From: Lumbricus rubellus
Lineage: Eukaryota > Annelida > Clitellata > Crassiclitellata > Lumbricidae
Direction: 5' to 3'
NCBI GenBank assembly: GCA_945859605.1
Contig: OX243817.1
Span: 32,748,924-32,812,923 of the forward strand
DNA length: 64,000 nt
This document shows, one piece after another, positions 42,975 through 53,439 of this stretch. Made by a program: the position numbers and the translations under genes. The notes under the pieces are model-generated. The model searched no databases. It saw only the letters and a program-made list of their open reading frames with translations, and was not told the DNA's origin. The number at the start of each line of letters is the position of its first letter. The first letter of the stretch is position 1.

Positions 42975-43105
42975 GGAACCTTGGGAAAGTCCTTCGCTCG
43001 CAATATAATTGCTCAGCGCTTCGGCGTGAAACTCGGATGCAGTGCCCTCGCTGCATTCGGGAGCGCCTCTGAGTGGAGAGAGCTTGAAGTAGCGCTATAA
43101 CAAGT
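42975..43105 (+). repeat. SINE copy
   Basis: GCTCAGCGCTTCGGCGTGAA, CATTCGGGAGCGCCTCTGAG, GCTTGAAGTAGCGCTATAAC. Extends further 5' than most copies. Confidence 0.7.
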
Positions 43106-43864
43106 GCACATACAAACAAACATCTCATAATAACGATGTTATTATTTCGAACTTAAAACTGTTCATCAAGCGACACTAAAACATTTCTTGTACAAAATGT
43201 CTGAAAGAGCCTTTCCACGTATCTCCAAAGAAAATCAACCTAACATTATTTAGGTCAGTTGATTATAATTTTGTACAAACACAATACAAGACGACACTGT
43301 ATGCCTACTATTATACGAACTAGTTCGGCTACTTAACTCCCCATAAAATATGAGTCATGTACAATGTACAGTATAATATATTTTCCGAAATATTTTCCTA
43401 TTTCCTAATAGACTCTAGTTTAAGTTTCTCGTAAACCTTCGCAGCACTAAATTATGTACTGTTTGTAGTTAACATTCGTTTTAAACAATCCGATTTGAAG
43501 AAAACCAAAGTCATTCTCAAATATGAAAGTTTTAGGAACAGGAAATGATTGCTTCCGATCCCCGTCTGATTCACACTACACTGTTATGAATGTCTGCGTT
43601 AGCAGTGTTCTCAAGGGCGTCCTAGGTTGAAGATTCCGTGGACTGCACATCAGAAGACGACTGTGTCGCAATAACTATGGATCGTTGCTTGAAAGCGACT
43701 TGCCATGCACTTGCTCATGAGAAATACTGTACAGCCACTTTTCAAACTGTTAGGGTTGAGAACCTTCTGGTAGAAACACCGTGGTCATAAAACTCTTTTA
43801 ACGTCCAGTCAGAAGTAAAACAATAAGCTTAGATCTTTTGCATTGGTTGGAAGAGTTCGTTATT

Positions 43865-45181
43865 TTAGATACTCGTGGTGGAGTTATTGAGAATTGAGCT
43901 GGCAAGAATGTCTAGCGTCGCATTCAGTTCCTTTTCATGAACAAATCCATCAGACCATTTCCATAAGTCTTGAGGTGACGTTTTCAGTAACTTGTGTCTT
44001 TCTTTATCAGTCACCTTTCTACCGTTACGTATTCTAAATTCATATGATGTCCAATTCACTCTGACGTCCTTCAACTCAACTGAGTGATACAATATACCAA
44101 ACTTTGGCATATGCAATGGATAAAAGAAACGCCACGACCGGGAAGGCCACGACATTTCAACCAAATGAGACTTCTCAGGCATAAACATCGACCACTGTAA
44201 CGCCGCTCCATTTATTCCAATCATAACTTGAGATGTACATGCCAATTCCATCTGTTTAGAAATGGGACGATTATCAAAATCAATTATACGTACGAATTCT
44301 TTTTTAAATCCTCTCTCTAAAACCCATCGATGAAGATCTTCCATGTTGATAATTCGCCTTTGTTTTCTGTAAATAAGCGTTATGTATTCAGCTTTCTTAG
44401 GACATATATCCGACAGATTGTATTGACTGATGATGTGATTCACAATATCACGTGAGTTATTGAGATGGATTCTGCTTCCAAAGACCGCGTTCTTGAAACA
44501 GGTGTTGTGGGGTATGTTGTAGTAAACGTCGTGGAATCCATTCGTGAAAAGTGTTCGAACAATTTCGTTGTATGTACTGAAATTTCTACAGAATGGATTG
44601 TGATTTGTCTTTGGAGTATTATAAACGACGAGATTTCCTGAACCTGGATGGAGTCTGTTGGTGAGGCGGATGGCACTGTAAAGTGGAATATATTCCTCGC
44701 TGAAAAAATGATGCAGATTTCCTGGACATCGTGGAGACACAAAATAAGCCACGTTGTCGCTCATAATCGTCTTGTTGCTTATTGGAAGAGACTTATTGGT
44801 AAAATGAACGTCATAGTAATTCCACGGATGACGCGAAGGTCCAGCGATTCGGAGTCTGTGGTTGCCAAGACGCGATTGATTTTGGTCATAGATCACAATT
44901 CGTTGGGTGATAGTGAACCATATTTGATGGATGAAGACCTTTGAAGGAGTTCGAAGATGTTCGAGACAGACGTTGGAGAAAGTAAACACGCCATCAAGAG
45001 ATATAGGTCGGAACTCTTCCTTCGCAGATTTCTCTTGCAAAACATATACTTTCTTCAGTAGATGAAATACCTGGCTGTCGGGAAATATGTGGAAGATTCC
45101 AACGTAAATGACTGACATGACTAGAAAGAGGACGAAGCTTGTTTTGAATGCTCTGTTGTTATCGCTCGCTCCTTTCGCCAT
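43865..45181 (-). CDS. GT61-family glycosyltransferase G2 (intact), inverted paralogue of G1
   Basis: 438 residues with the same order of features as G1: anchor SFVLFLVMSVIYVGIFHIF, QRIVIYDQNQSRLGNHRL, AYFVSPRCPGNLHHFFSEEY, ITLIYRKQRRIINMEDL and MIGINGAALQWSMFMPEKSH. The minus strand upstream reads CAATTTGTTAG/CGGAAGTC before GAACAATGG, the same acceptor as G1. G1 and G2 point toward each other across a 3.2 kb spacer. No stop or frameshift; both copies are likely to encode active enzymes. Confidence 0.92.
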   Translation of the reverse strand: MAKGASDNNRAFKTSFVLFLVMSVIYVGIFHIFPDSQVFHLLKKVYVLQEKSAKEEFRPISLDGVFTFSNVCLEHLRTPSKVFIHQIWFTITQRIVIYDQNQSRLGNHRLRIAGPSRHPWNYYDVHFTNKSLPISNKTIMSDNVAYFVSPRCPGNLHHFFSEEYIPLYSAIRLTNRLHPGSGNLVVYNTPKTNHNPFCRNFSTYNEIVRTLFTNGFHDVYYNIPHNTCFKNAVFGSRIHLNNSRDIVNHIISQYNLSDICPKKAEYITLIYRKQRRIINMEDLHRWVLERGFKKEFVRIIDFDNRPISKQMELACTSQVMIGINGAALQWSMFMPEKSHLVEMSWPSRSWRFFYPLHMPKFGILYHSVELKDVRVNWTSYEFRIRNGRKVTDKERHKLLKTSPQDLWKWSDGFVHEKELNATLDILASSILNNSTTSI

Positions 45182-45919
45182 TGTTCAAATAACGGACTTC
45201 CGCTAACAAATTGACATGAAACACAGCATAAAAATAGAATAGCGCCCATTCACGGTTTCTAATGAGAAGACTTAAACAACATCGTAGGCCTGCAGTTATT
45301 TAAAAATGCACATCATTGTATAGCCTATCAAATTATCAATGCTGCAATCAAAATTTAAAGTGACTCCAATTGTGTTCTAAAACTTTTTCAGAACAATGCA
45401 AATCAAAGTTAGGTGCTAACTCTAAGTGTTCGTGTTTTAAATGATTTAAATGCTTTAAACTCTATTTGTGACACCGGTGTGCCAATCAAATTCATTTAAA
45501 GCTGAGTGTAGGTGATTAGTCTGTGTAAAAAGTGAGATGAGATGCAATATTTGTGATTAGGCAATATGACTCGATGAAAGTAGACATCCAAAATGTGTCA
45601 TAATTCGGTCAAAATTTTAAGCATTTGCCTGCAACTTTTAAAACAACAACGGTAGCCATAATTATTACCACTTAATTCAAACGCCGCTGCGAAAATGTTA
45701 GTGAGTTTATCAAGTTTCTGAGCGTTTGAGAAGGTGCGGCGAAAAATGAAACTTGCCAAAATACAACAGCTGAAAGAAAGTGATGTTCAGCTACAGGTTG
45801 CTCGCTCACTGATAAAATTACAACTAATGTTTTTAATAGTTTTCGTTATCAAGGGATCGGATAACTTCCACTTTCACCGAATAGTTCATCTAGTTATGAG
45901 AGGCGTGGGCCTACAATAT

Positions 45920-46272
45920 CAGTGGTTCCCGGACCCGTGGTCCGTGGGCCAAAAGTCACCCACCAGGCCTGAAAATGGCCCTCATCTCTCAAAGAATTCA
46001 CAAAAATATAGCCTATGGAAAAACACAATTTGGACAGTATTGAACACGTAATGATATTCTATTACAAATTATTTTATTTGGCGTCTATAAATAACAAAAA
46101 ACATTCTATTTTGATCCAATTATAACAATTTGAAATGCTTTTAGTTGATTAAATTTTAACCTTGTGGTCTCCTGATGTTCTTGAATTAAGAAAAAGTGAC
46201 CCTCGTGTCCTCCACTCGTGTAAACCATCTTCGAAAAGTGGCCCTAAAGTCAAAAAAGATTGGGAACCACTG
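45920..46272. mobile_element. hAT-type MITE with CAGTGGTTCCC ends, 353 bp
   Basis: Left end CAGTGGTTCCCGGACC; right end TTGGGAACCACTG, perfect over 11 bp. Many animal hAT elements start CAGTGGTTCCCAA. The target duplication is unclear (GCCTACAA on the left, three bases away, against GCCTACAT on the right). Confidence 0.7.
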
Positions 46273-46689
46273 GCCTACATGTAGGCCTAGCCACACATGA
46301 CCTTGCACGCAAAGCTTTGAGCTATGCACAATAATAATTGTGTTCATTTGTATGTTTATTTGTAAGTTGTCAAGAAACTTTGAGTATCAAAGTATCTTTG
46401 TGTTGAATTTTTATCCAGTACGTTATAATCATTAGGCCTACTCACAGCTTCGAATAGAAGACTTCTTTTCCAAGATTCGGAACAACCAGCGGAAGACTAC
46501 ACTCAGGAAGAGTCAGTAAATAAGCAACCGACTACATAAAGCGGTCTAAACACCGAACCATCACCCAGCTACGAGTCAAAACGATAAGTCAAGATAGATC
46601 AGCCATTTACAACGGTCACGCATGGCAAACAACGAGAGTGTGGGAGGAATTGCAGTGTGAACACAGATTATATTAAACGCACGTATTAA

Positions 46690-46905
46690 TTTTTACAATA
46701 CCGTAGAGCGAGGAGGTGTGGGGGTATGTTCTCTGCCTTTGTGCCGGAAAGTTGTAGATTCGGATCCACCTCAAGCTGCCGTGTAATGACCCTGAGCAAG
46801 TTCTTCACTCCCAATTGTCCATTCGCTTCGGCTTGAAACTCTGCGCTTTTGTCGGGAGCGTCTCTGAGTAGTAATCCTGAAGAAGCGCTATAACAAGCGC
46901 TCATA
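46690..46905 (+). repeat. Near-full-length tRNA-derived SINE
   Basis: Head with a B-box-like AGATTCGGATCC, core CTCAAGCTGCCGTGTAATGA and CCTGAGCAAGTTCTTCACTC, then TTCGCTTCGGCTTGAAACTC, GGGAGCGTCTCTGAG and AGAAGCGCTATAAC. It links the 25258 head with the other copies' tails. Confidence 0.75.
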
Positions 46906-47039
46906 CATACCTCGTACAATCATTATGGCTATGCATGTATGTGTTGTAGGAATGTAGGCTACATGTAAATGTATAGGCATTGTAATGTGCCATCAGTTCA
47001 CTTTGTCCAATCATCTCTTATGTGCAAAGGGATAACGGC

Positions 47040-47235
47040 GTGATATCCGTTACGTTCTAATTCATCATTGAACCATCGAAGCGCCTTCTTCTCGCCACCG
47101 TTGACTGTTCGTGCTTAAACAGCGACTCGAAGGATCACGAACTCTTCTTAACACAGTAGGTGACGATCATTGCTTTTCTGTACATAGGCGAGCAAATAAT
47201 ATTATGTGTGTGGATCCTATTTGCATTTATGAAAA
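47040..47235 (-). repeat. Inverted-duplication block, right copy
   Basis: CATCGAAGCGCCTTCTTCTC, CGTTGACTGTTCGTGC, AACAGCGACTCG and TAGGTGACG match 38165-38370 in reverse orientation. Confidence 0.75.
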
Positions 47236-47719
47236 AAAATTATGTCTGAGCGTATAATTTTAGCTGGCAAGGTAATAATACATACGTGTCTCATTTCAAA
47301 TTTGGTTGTAGACGAAATGCGATGTATGTAATTAATAGGACTATAAATTTATATATGCATTCTTATAGGGTCTACATGTATGTGGGTGCATGCATGTGCA
47401 ATTGTGCATATTGTTACGTACAAAATAGCTTGACATGGGTTATGTCCTAATTAGTTAAGCCCTTAGTTATGAGTTTTTTTTTTCTTCCTGATTTAGCTGC
47501 ATTGTACTCTATTTGTCGATTGCATATTAATAATTTGTTTTCAACTTAATTATCTTTGTATTCCCGCATTTGAATGGGCTGTCGTTATTTTAAAATATAT
47601 TTTACATGACTAATGGGTGGCCCGATTAGAGTGATTGTCCATCCCTTCTGGGTCTCTCCTTATTATGTTCACTGCAATAATTGTAGGCTATTATGTTTGC
47701 TTGGTTCAGAAAAAAAATT

Positions 47720-47930
47720 AGCATCACAGCATGACATCAAATGGCGCTGGAGGGGGAGTTCATTCCAGGTCTCGGGGTCATTTCATCGAACAACATGTAC
47801 ATGGGGGTCGGCGCTGAAACGAACGGCTTCATCAACGGTCACCAGCGGCAGTCGGCATCGTCCCTCTGCGGAAGCCTGGCCAATGGGTACCTGGTGGAAA
47901 CAAAAAATACCTCAAAAATGCTAAGTTACC
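47720..47930 (+). other. G/C-rich island of unknown origin
   Basis: About 210 bp of clearly higher G+C than its surroundings, with open frames in two phases, one reading MALEGEFIPGLGVISSNNMY then MGVGAETNGFINGHQ and ending shortly after. There are no splice signals or known domain. It could be a captured exon fragment. Confidence 0.25.
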
Positions 47931-48427
47931 TTTTTATAGACTTAACACTTGTAATATAACGGTCCCATACCCGCTCCAGGCTGTAGGATCGACAATTATA
48001 AACATTGCTATAACTTCGCGATATTGCTTTTGCAACATCCAAACTTGATAATGAGCGACATTTCATCAAAGACAACATGTGAACATTTAACGATTCTTCT
48101 CTTTTATTTCAACCGGAATTTCCGGAAAGCAAACGATATTTCTAGCAATAGTTTCAAGACACACTTCAAGTCTCATTAAATTTCAAAATTAATAAGATAA
48201 TAACGGTGTTTCCATTAAAAAGCTTAAAATTCGTTGCGCCAGGAACAACTTTTTGTAAAATAAACTAGGCCTAAATTATTTTCAATTCCGAGATAAATCA
48301 ATGCTCAATTATTTAAAATAATTTTCACATTAAATTTTAAATAGATCTAAGTTGTCTATTCTTCATTATCACTTCAATCGAATAAGTCCGAGAATTGTCT
48401 GGACAAAGAAAATCTGTTTAAAACTAT

Positions 48428-48702
48428 TTAGGGATTGTATTCGCACAATGGACAGATCTTCACGTTGCACGGTACGTCGTTCCAACCGAAGTTCCTTGTA
48501 GCCCAAAGATGCATGCATTCTTCCGTGTTGCCTCCGCTGTTTGGTTCACCCGGAAGCCAATTGGTGAATTCGAATGGCAACTGTTTTTCACTGGAAAGTT
48601 TCCACACGAAAGGATATCCGACTTTGCGTTGACCACTTGTCCAGAAAAAGTTTCCAAGGCCACTCCAATCACGGGCTATGCAGGCGGTGCTACCTGTATT
48701 TT
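48428..48702 (-). CDS. Lectin D exon 3: second half of CTLD with EPN and WND
   Basis: Acceptor TGTCTTTTAAAG (AG 48704-48703). 275 bp, phase 1, stop TAA 48430-48428. CIARDWSGLGNFFWTSGQRK, YPFVWKL, FTNWLPGEPNSGG, CMHLWATRNFGWND, CNVKICPLCEYNP. Both calcium/sugar motifs are intact, so mannose/glucose-type ligands are expected. Four codons shorter than lectin B after the GQRK segment. Confidence 0.9.
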
Positions 48703-49283
48703 CTTTAAAAGACATGTACATTTTGCAGTTTGTTATGCAGGTGGAAGCAGGACGGAATCTAAAAATATTGGCTGAAGATAATTATAAACTATCATCCATA
48801 TTCGTAATATCAGAGGTTATTTTAACGTGCAGCTGGACACAAAGTGTGTAGTTGGAAAAGAAATTTGTGCAGTTGAAAATAAGATTTTGTGCAGTAACTC
48901 ATGCATTATAGTGAACGAAGGACTAAAAATGGTCATCAGTTTTTTGGGGGCCTGGAAAATTTCAAAATGGTAATATTTCACGGGATTTCGACGATCAAGC
49001 ATTTGGTCCGGACGACTAAAAAGGTCGTTTTGTGCAGTTCTAAAAAGTTCTTAGAATAACCTTGCGTAATATGAAATAATGGTGATTGAAAATAAAAACT
49101 AATAATTGCACCAACAATAATAATAATCATACAACCAGTAATAAAGATTTGAGTGTCGTATTCGTCGGGTTTCTTTGCCTTGAAGCAAAGATTCAAAAAG
49201 CGCGTGTTGAAGTTGGAAGAAACCGATCATGATGGGCTTTTGCAACAGGATCTATTTTAAAAGGTCCGTGAAACCAGTAAGGT

Positions 49284-50414
49284 CAGAGCCGTTTTAACGC
49301 CTAGGCACGCGAGGCACGGGCCTAGGGCCCCGCGCAACAGGGGGGCCCCGCGGCGACCCAAAATAATAGACTACATCACATAACAAATGGGCAACATGCT
49401 ATACGAACTTTGATGTATGTTAAACTAACAGTTATTTTACACTTTTAGTACAAATATTGCTATGCTAGATGTGTCAGCAGTATACTATATTATTAACAAA
49501 TGTAACAAAATGGCATAAATGCACAATTGCACATACATGTAGAGGCACGAATGCAATATTCTACATCTGAGACTGAGAGATTGAGGCGGAAACCGAATTA
49601 CATTCAGTGTTTAATCTAGGCATCTTCGTGGTAAGCTCCACTTAGAAGTGACTACCCAGACATTTGATCAAAATAATAATAGTTTTTAATTGCCGTTTAC
49701 ATTAGTGTGATACCCGAGCTCACTCTAATACCGTGATATTACTAGATTATGAATTATGTGATTATAATGATAAAATCTACTAATAATAATATATGATACT
49801 ATTACAATGAGTAGCCTAAAGTTTACTGTTAATATTTGTACAAAGACTATTATTGAACAACTAACACTTAAAAATAGGCTATAGTATCATTAATCTACTA
49901 CATGGCTTCCCAATTTTGGTAGTTCTTCCTGGGTTTGTGTCACATTTGTAACAATTCTGGTAACTGTCTTCTGGTCAGCAATGTAGGACCTTTTAGGATC
50001 GTAGCTTGCAATGCTACAATTACATTATGGAAACTGATAAAAAATATTATATTAGTAAGAATAGTTATTGAAGTCTTAGATTAGAATAATAGACTACATT
50101 ACATAACCTATAAGCCTATTAGAATATATTCAGGTCAGCACTGCAAAATTGAGAAATTTTGTTCAAATGGCAGCTCAAAATGCTGCCATTGCAATGTAAA
50201 AATTCGAAATTTTCTGGTGGAAAGGGGCACATTCCCTTCCCTCCCCACTCAGCACTACGCGTCTCAGCGATCGACCGGCATATAGCCTACTCGTTCTCCG
50301 CTCCCCAGAAACCTTGATTACCCTCCACAGAGAAGGGTAACTAGATGAGACTCATAGTTACGTTTAGAATTAGTGTTTGTGCCTAGGGCCCCAAAATTCC
50401 TTAAAACGGCCCTG
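49284..50414. mobile_element. hAT-type element, 1131 bp, 8-bp duplication AGTAAGGT, in lectin D intron 2
   Basis: Ends CAGAGCCGTTTTAACG and (complement) CAGGGCCGTTTTAAGG. AGTAAGGT at 49276-49283 and 50415-50422. A GCCTAGGGCCCC block is near both ends. No transposase frame. Confidence 0.87.
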
Positions 50415-50910
50415 AGTAAGGTAAGCTAATTAATACATGCAGGGTTATTGATGTCTGATGGAAGGGTTTTTCACATAACCTACGAGGAGTATTTGCAGAT
50501 ACAAATTTGAAGCAAATTTAGAAGTATTATTGCCTATCCCTCTTCAAATAACATTTCCTATCACCATTATTATATATAATATGGATAATAGTTTAAATCT
50601 TTAGCCAATATTTGCGCGCAATTTAGGCCTAATGCAACCAGAATTTGTATTAACAGTGAACAGTCTCCTTAAATGTAGGCGCTGTATCAATAACGCTCTT
50701 GACTCAAAATGCTCGGCTATTGCATAACTACACAGAATCACTGTTTCGCAGGCTTTCAGCAAAATTTATATAAAAATATCTGGGGCCAGGCGCATTCGAA
50801 CACGCATAGGTTTGATAGCTATAGGCCTACTGAGGCATGTTCAGATATGAATATTGAAATCAATAGATCTAATAGAAACTGATATTTTTAAATAGAGTTT
50901 TGGCACGAAC

Positions 50911-51099
50911 TTGAAATCTCTGATGTAAGGAAGGTCGTCAGTGCATTGCTTTCTGCTTGACTTGTGATGGCCACCAATCGAGATCCACGGTCAAACTTCT
51001 GACATCTCTTAGCAGCCGAGGTCCAATCATGACTTTCATGCACAACCTTATAACAACCTTCAGCCGATGGCAGGAATGTGAAACCACGAGGGCAGGAAT
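50911..51099 (-). CDS. Lectin D exon 2: first half of CTLD
   Basis: 189 bp, acceptor GATGTTTCAG (AG 51101-51100), donor GTTCGT (50910) where lectin B has GTATGT. It encodes SCPRGFTFLPSAEGCYKVV, ESHDWTSAAKRCQKFDRGSR and LVAITSQAESNALTTFL. A 272-bp MITE was inserted 12 bp upstream of the acceptor AG (51121-51392 plus duplication). Confidence 0.88.
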
Positions 51100-51120
51100 C
51101 TGAAACATCACACTTATTTT

Positions 51121-51392
51121 CAGTATCGGCACTAGGGGGTTAGAAGGGCTAAGCCCCAAAACCAAGCCATCGACTTTTGTTACATGCAAAAATGAAATAT
51201 TTCGACGTTCATCCCCCTCCCCTAAAAAAGGTTATCAGAAATTTTTGCGGATCAAAATGGAAAATTTTCATGATATTTCGACCTGATGGATAAAAAGGTC
51301 GTCAGAAATCTTGGCGCAAGAAAACCAAAATGAGAATTTTCGACGTAAATTTTTAGCCCCACCCCAAAACGGAAATCCTGGCGCCGCCACTG
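51121..51392. mobile_element. hAT-type MITE, 272 bp, 8-bp duplication CTTATTTT, beside a splice acceptor
   Basis: Ends CAGTATCGGCACTAGG and (complement) CAGTGGCGGCGCCAGG. CTTATTTT at 51113-51120 and 51393-51400. Same family as 24098-24308. In lectin B the corresponding position is uninterrupted, an empty site. Confidence 0.87.
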
Positions 51393-51654
51393 CTTATTTT
51401 ACTTTGCAATTGCAAAAAGCTATGAACAAAACTGTTGTTGACTGGGTCAGGCTGTAGTCGGCTCCAATATGGATTTTCAATATACATGTATAGTTCAGGA
51501 TGGGTGAAAGTCAGAATGAGAAATTTGCAACAGCACTGTGAATTTATTTCAAGGAAATTGCATGCAGATTATTTTATGCTTTGTCGCCAGCATTGCTAAT
51601 CAGGAACAACCGGGTTGAGTTTTTATGTAGCCTATAATAATTACTAATAATAAA

Positions 51655-51784
51655 TCTATCATGAGTGGTTTAGATGATAAATAAAGATGTCTAATCATTT
51701 TATCAACTGTGGCAAGAAGCCATCGTTAAATGTCTGAGAATAAATTTAAGAGAAATAAGATCATTGAAAATAAAAACAGTGAAG
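51655..51784. repeat. 130-bp direct repeat, left copy
   Basis: About 97% identical (four differences seen) to 52431-52560, same orientation, 646 bp between the copies. No coding content. Confidence 0.9.
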
Positions 51785-51895
51785 ATATTATAAAACAATG
51801 AAAATTAATTTTTAGGTTGAGAAATTGCTGCCATTTCAGATGTGTTAAAAACAAACACGTTAGGTCTACGAGGTTTAAAAAAAAATAGGCCCTCG

Positions 51896-52430
51896 AACGT
51901 TTTCGTCAACGAACTATTCGTCAAGGACTGTTCGTCAAGTGGACGATTCGTCAACGGACCGTTTGTCAAAGGACGATTCGTCAACGGACTGTTCGTCCAG
52001 CTGTAGCTGAATACAAGACGAATTGAATACTTGTTACATGGAAGTTGGATTGATGAGCAAATAGTTGTTGCTGAATGCTGAAAGGCCTATAGAAACTAAA
52101 ATGACGGAAAGAATTCTTGCCGAAATGGAAGTTGTAATGATAAAAAATAGTTGTTGCTGAAATAGAAGCTGGAATGATGAGAATAATTTTTGCCTAAATG
52201 GAAGTTTGAGAGGCGCGTGTTTGGACTAACATAAGAGGCTTAGGCTTCAGTAGTGCAAATAGTGCAAAGGCGCACCCCTTCACTCTATATATTTAGCCTA
52301 TTTGCATTCGCTCTTTTGATTTTAATAGGCCTACCATCGACAAACAGTCCGTTGACGAATCATCCACTTGACGAATCGTTTATTGAAGAACAGTTCTTGA
52401 CGAATCGTCTGTTGACGAAACGTCCGCATA
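51896..52430. mobile_element. Foldback-like element with CGTCAACGGACTGTT subrepeats
   Basis: Left arm 51898-52000: about six 16-17 bp units such as GGACGATTCGTCAAC and GGACTGTTCGTCAAG. Right arm 52337-52430: about five units in reverse orientation. The middle (52030-52210) carries three or four units of the AAGTTGGATTGATGAG minisatellite also seen at 4.2 and 5.9 kb. The right edge abuts the right 130-bp direct repeat. No clean target duplication. Confidence 0.75.
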
Positions 52431-52560
52431 TCCATCATAAGTGGATTAGATGATAAATAAAGATGTCTAATCATTTTATCAACTGTGGCAAGAAGTCATC
52501 GTTAAATGTCTGAGAATAAATTTAAGAGAAATAAGATCATTGAAAATAAAAACAGTGAAG
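52431..52560. repeat. 130-bp direct repeat, right copy
   Basis: Second copy of 51655-51784, starting immediately at the end of the foldback-like element. Confidence 0.9.
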
Positions 52561-53113
52561 AAGTTCAATAGAAATGACAATCAGCATATTTATGCCTACA
52601 CACTGTACTGTAACACACCTAACATTATGCTACTAAGAAATCGAAAGCGCGCGGTGATAATCGGGTTTTCCCCTCCGAGTCAATGATTGTTTCCAACTAC
52701 TGTGAAATCCCTTGCAGAAAACTTTATTTACAACGAATTAAGTTGCAACGGATTGCGCTTCCCATCGAGCACGATATAATTATAAGTGACGTAGCCTATC
52801 CCATTGAAATCGTCTGCAGACTTGAACACCTGCATCGGAAGTCTTTTGGACCAGGACAGCCGAAGCTAATGAATTGAAATGCGACATTGGCATGGCTACA
52901 AAGACTTGACTTCAAAGCAAGACATTTAAATAGCCGACCTCTATCACTTGCGAGCACCACAATAATTTTTAATTCCAATAATTTAGGTTTTATTCTGAAG
53001 TGTTCACTACTCACTAGGTGGCGCAGTTCGTTTCAAAACATGAAAAAGTGAATCCAGATTGGACAAGTTTTATTAACCTGATACAAAATATTAATGTGAA
53101 AAATTCAACAAAC

Positions 53114-53306
53114 CAGTCTTGAAAGGTTGCCATCTAAACTGCTGTTCGAGTTTTGCGCTGAGATCTTTGATGAGATCTTTTATGTCTTCAACATCTGACT
53201 TGACATCTTCCAGCGAATTCTGAGTGCCAGCACAGCATCGATCTTCGCCTTGTGCTGATGAAGTCAGCGTTAGAAAGAGAAGGAAGGTGCTCACAAACTT
53301 GAACAT
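53114..53306 (-). CDS. Lectin D exon 1: signal peptide and coiled-coil stalk
   Basis: ATG at 53306: MFKFVSTFLLFLTLTSSAQG (signal peptide), DRCCAGTQ (two Cys that could form interchain bonds), then heptad-like SLEDVKSDVEDIKDLIKDL and LSAKLEQQF, a probable oligomerisation helix. Donor CTG/GTTTGT (53113), phase 1. In-frame ATGs at 53315 and 53357 would add basic residues; homology with A and C favours 53306. With exons 2 and 3 this is a complete secreted C-type lectin with intact sugar-binding motifs. Confidence 0.88.
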
Positions 53307-53397
53307 TCTTGACATATGCACACGGTATGGCTTAGGCTTTCTTCGCTTCATCCGCAAAACTTTATTTAGAAGTGTATGGATATGTCCCAGTGACAGG

Positions 53398-53404
53398 TTT
53401 TATA
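53398..53404 (-). promoter_or_regulatory. TATA box of lectin D
   Basis: The minus strand reads AAGGTATAAAACCTGTCACT, about 92 bp before the preferred ATG; the TATAAAACC core is shared with lectins A and C. Confidence 0.7.
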
Positions 53405-53439
53405 CCTTCGGATTCGATTTGTTTTGCATAATTATGTAG

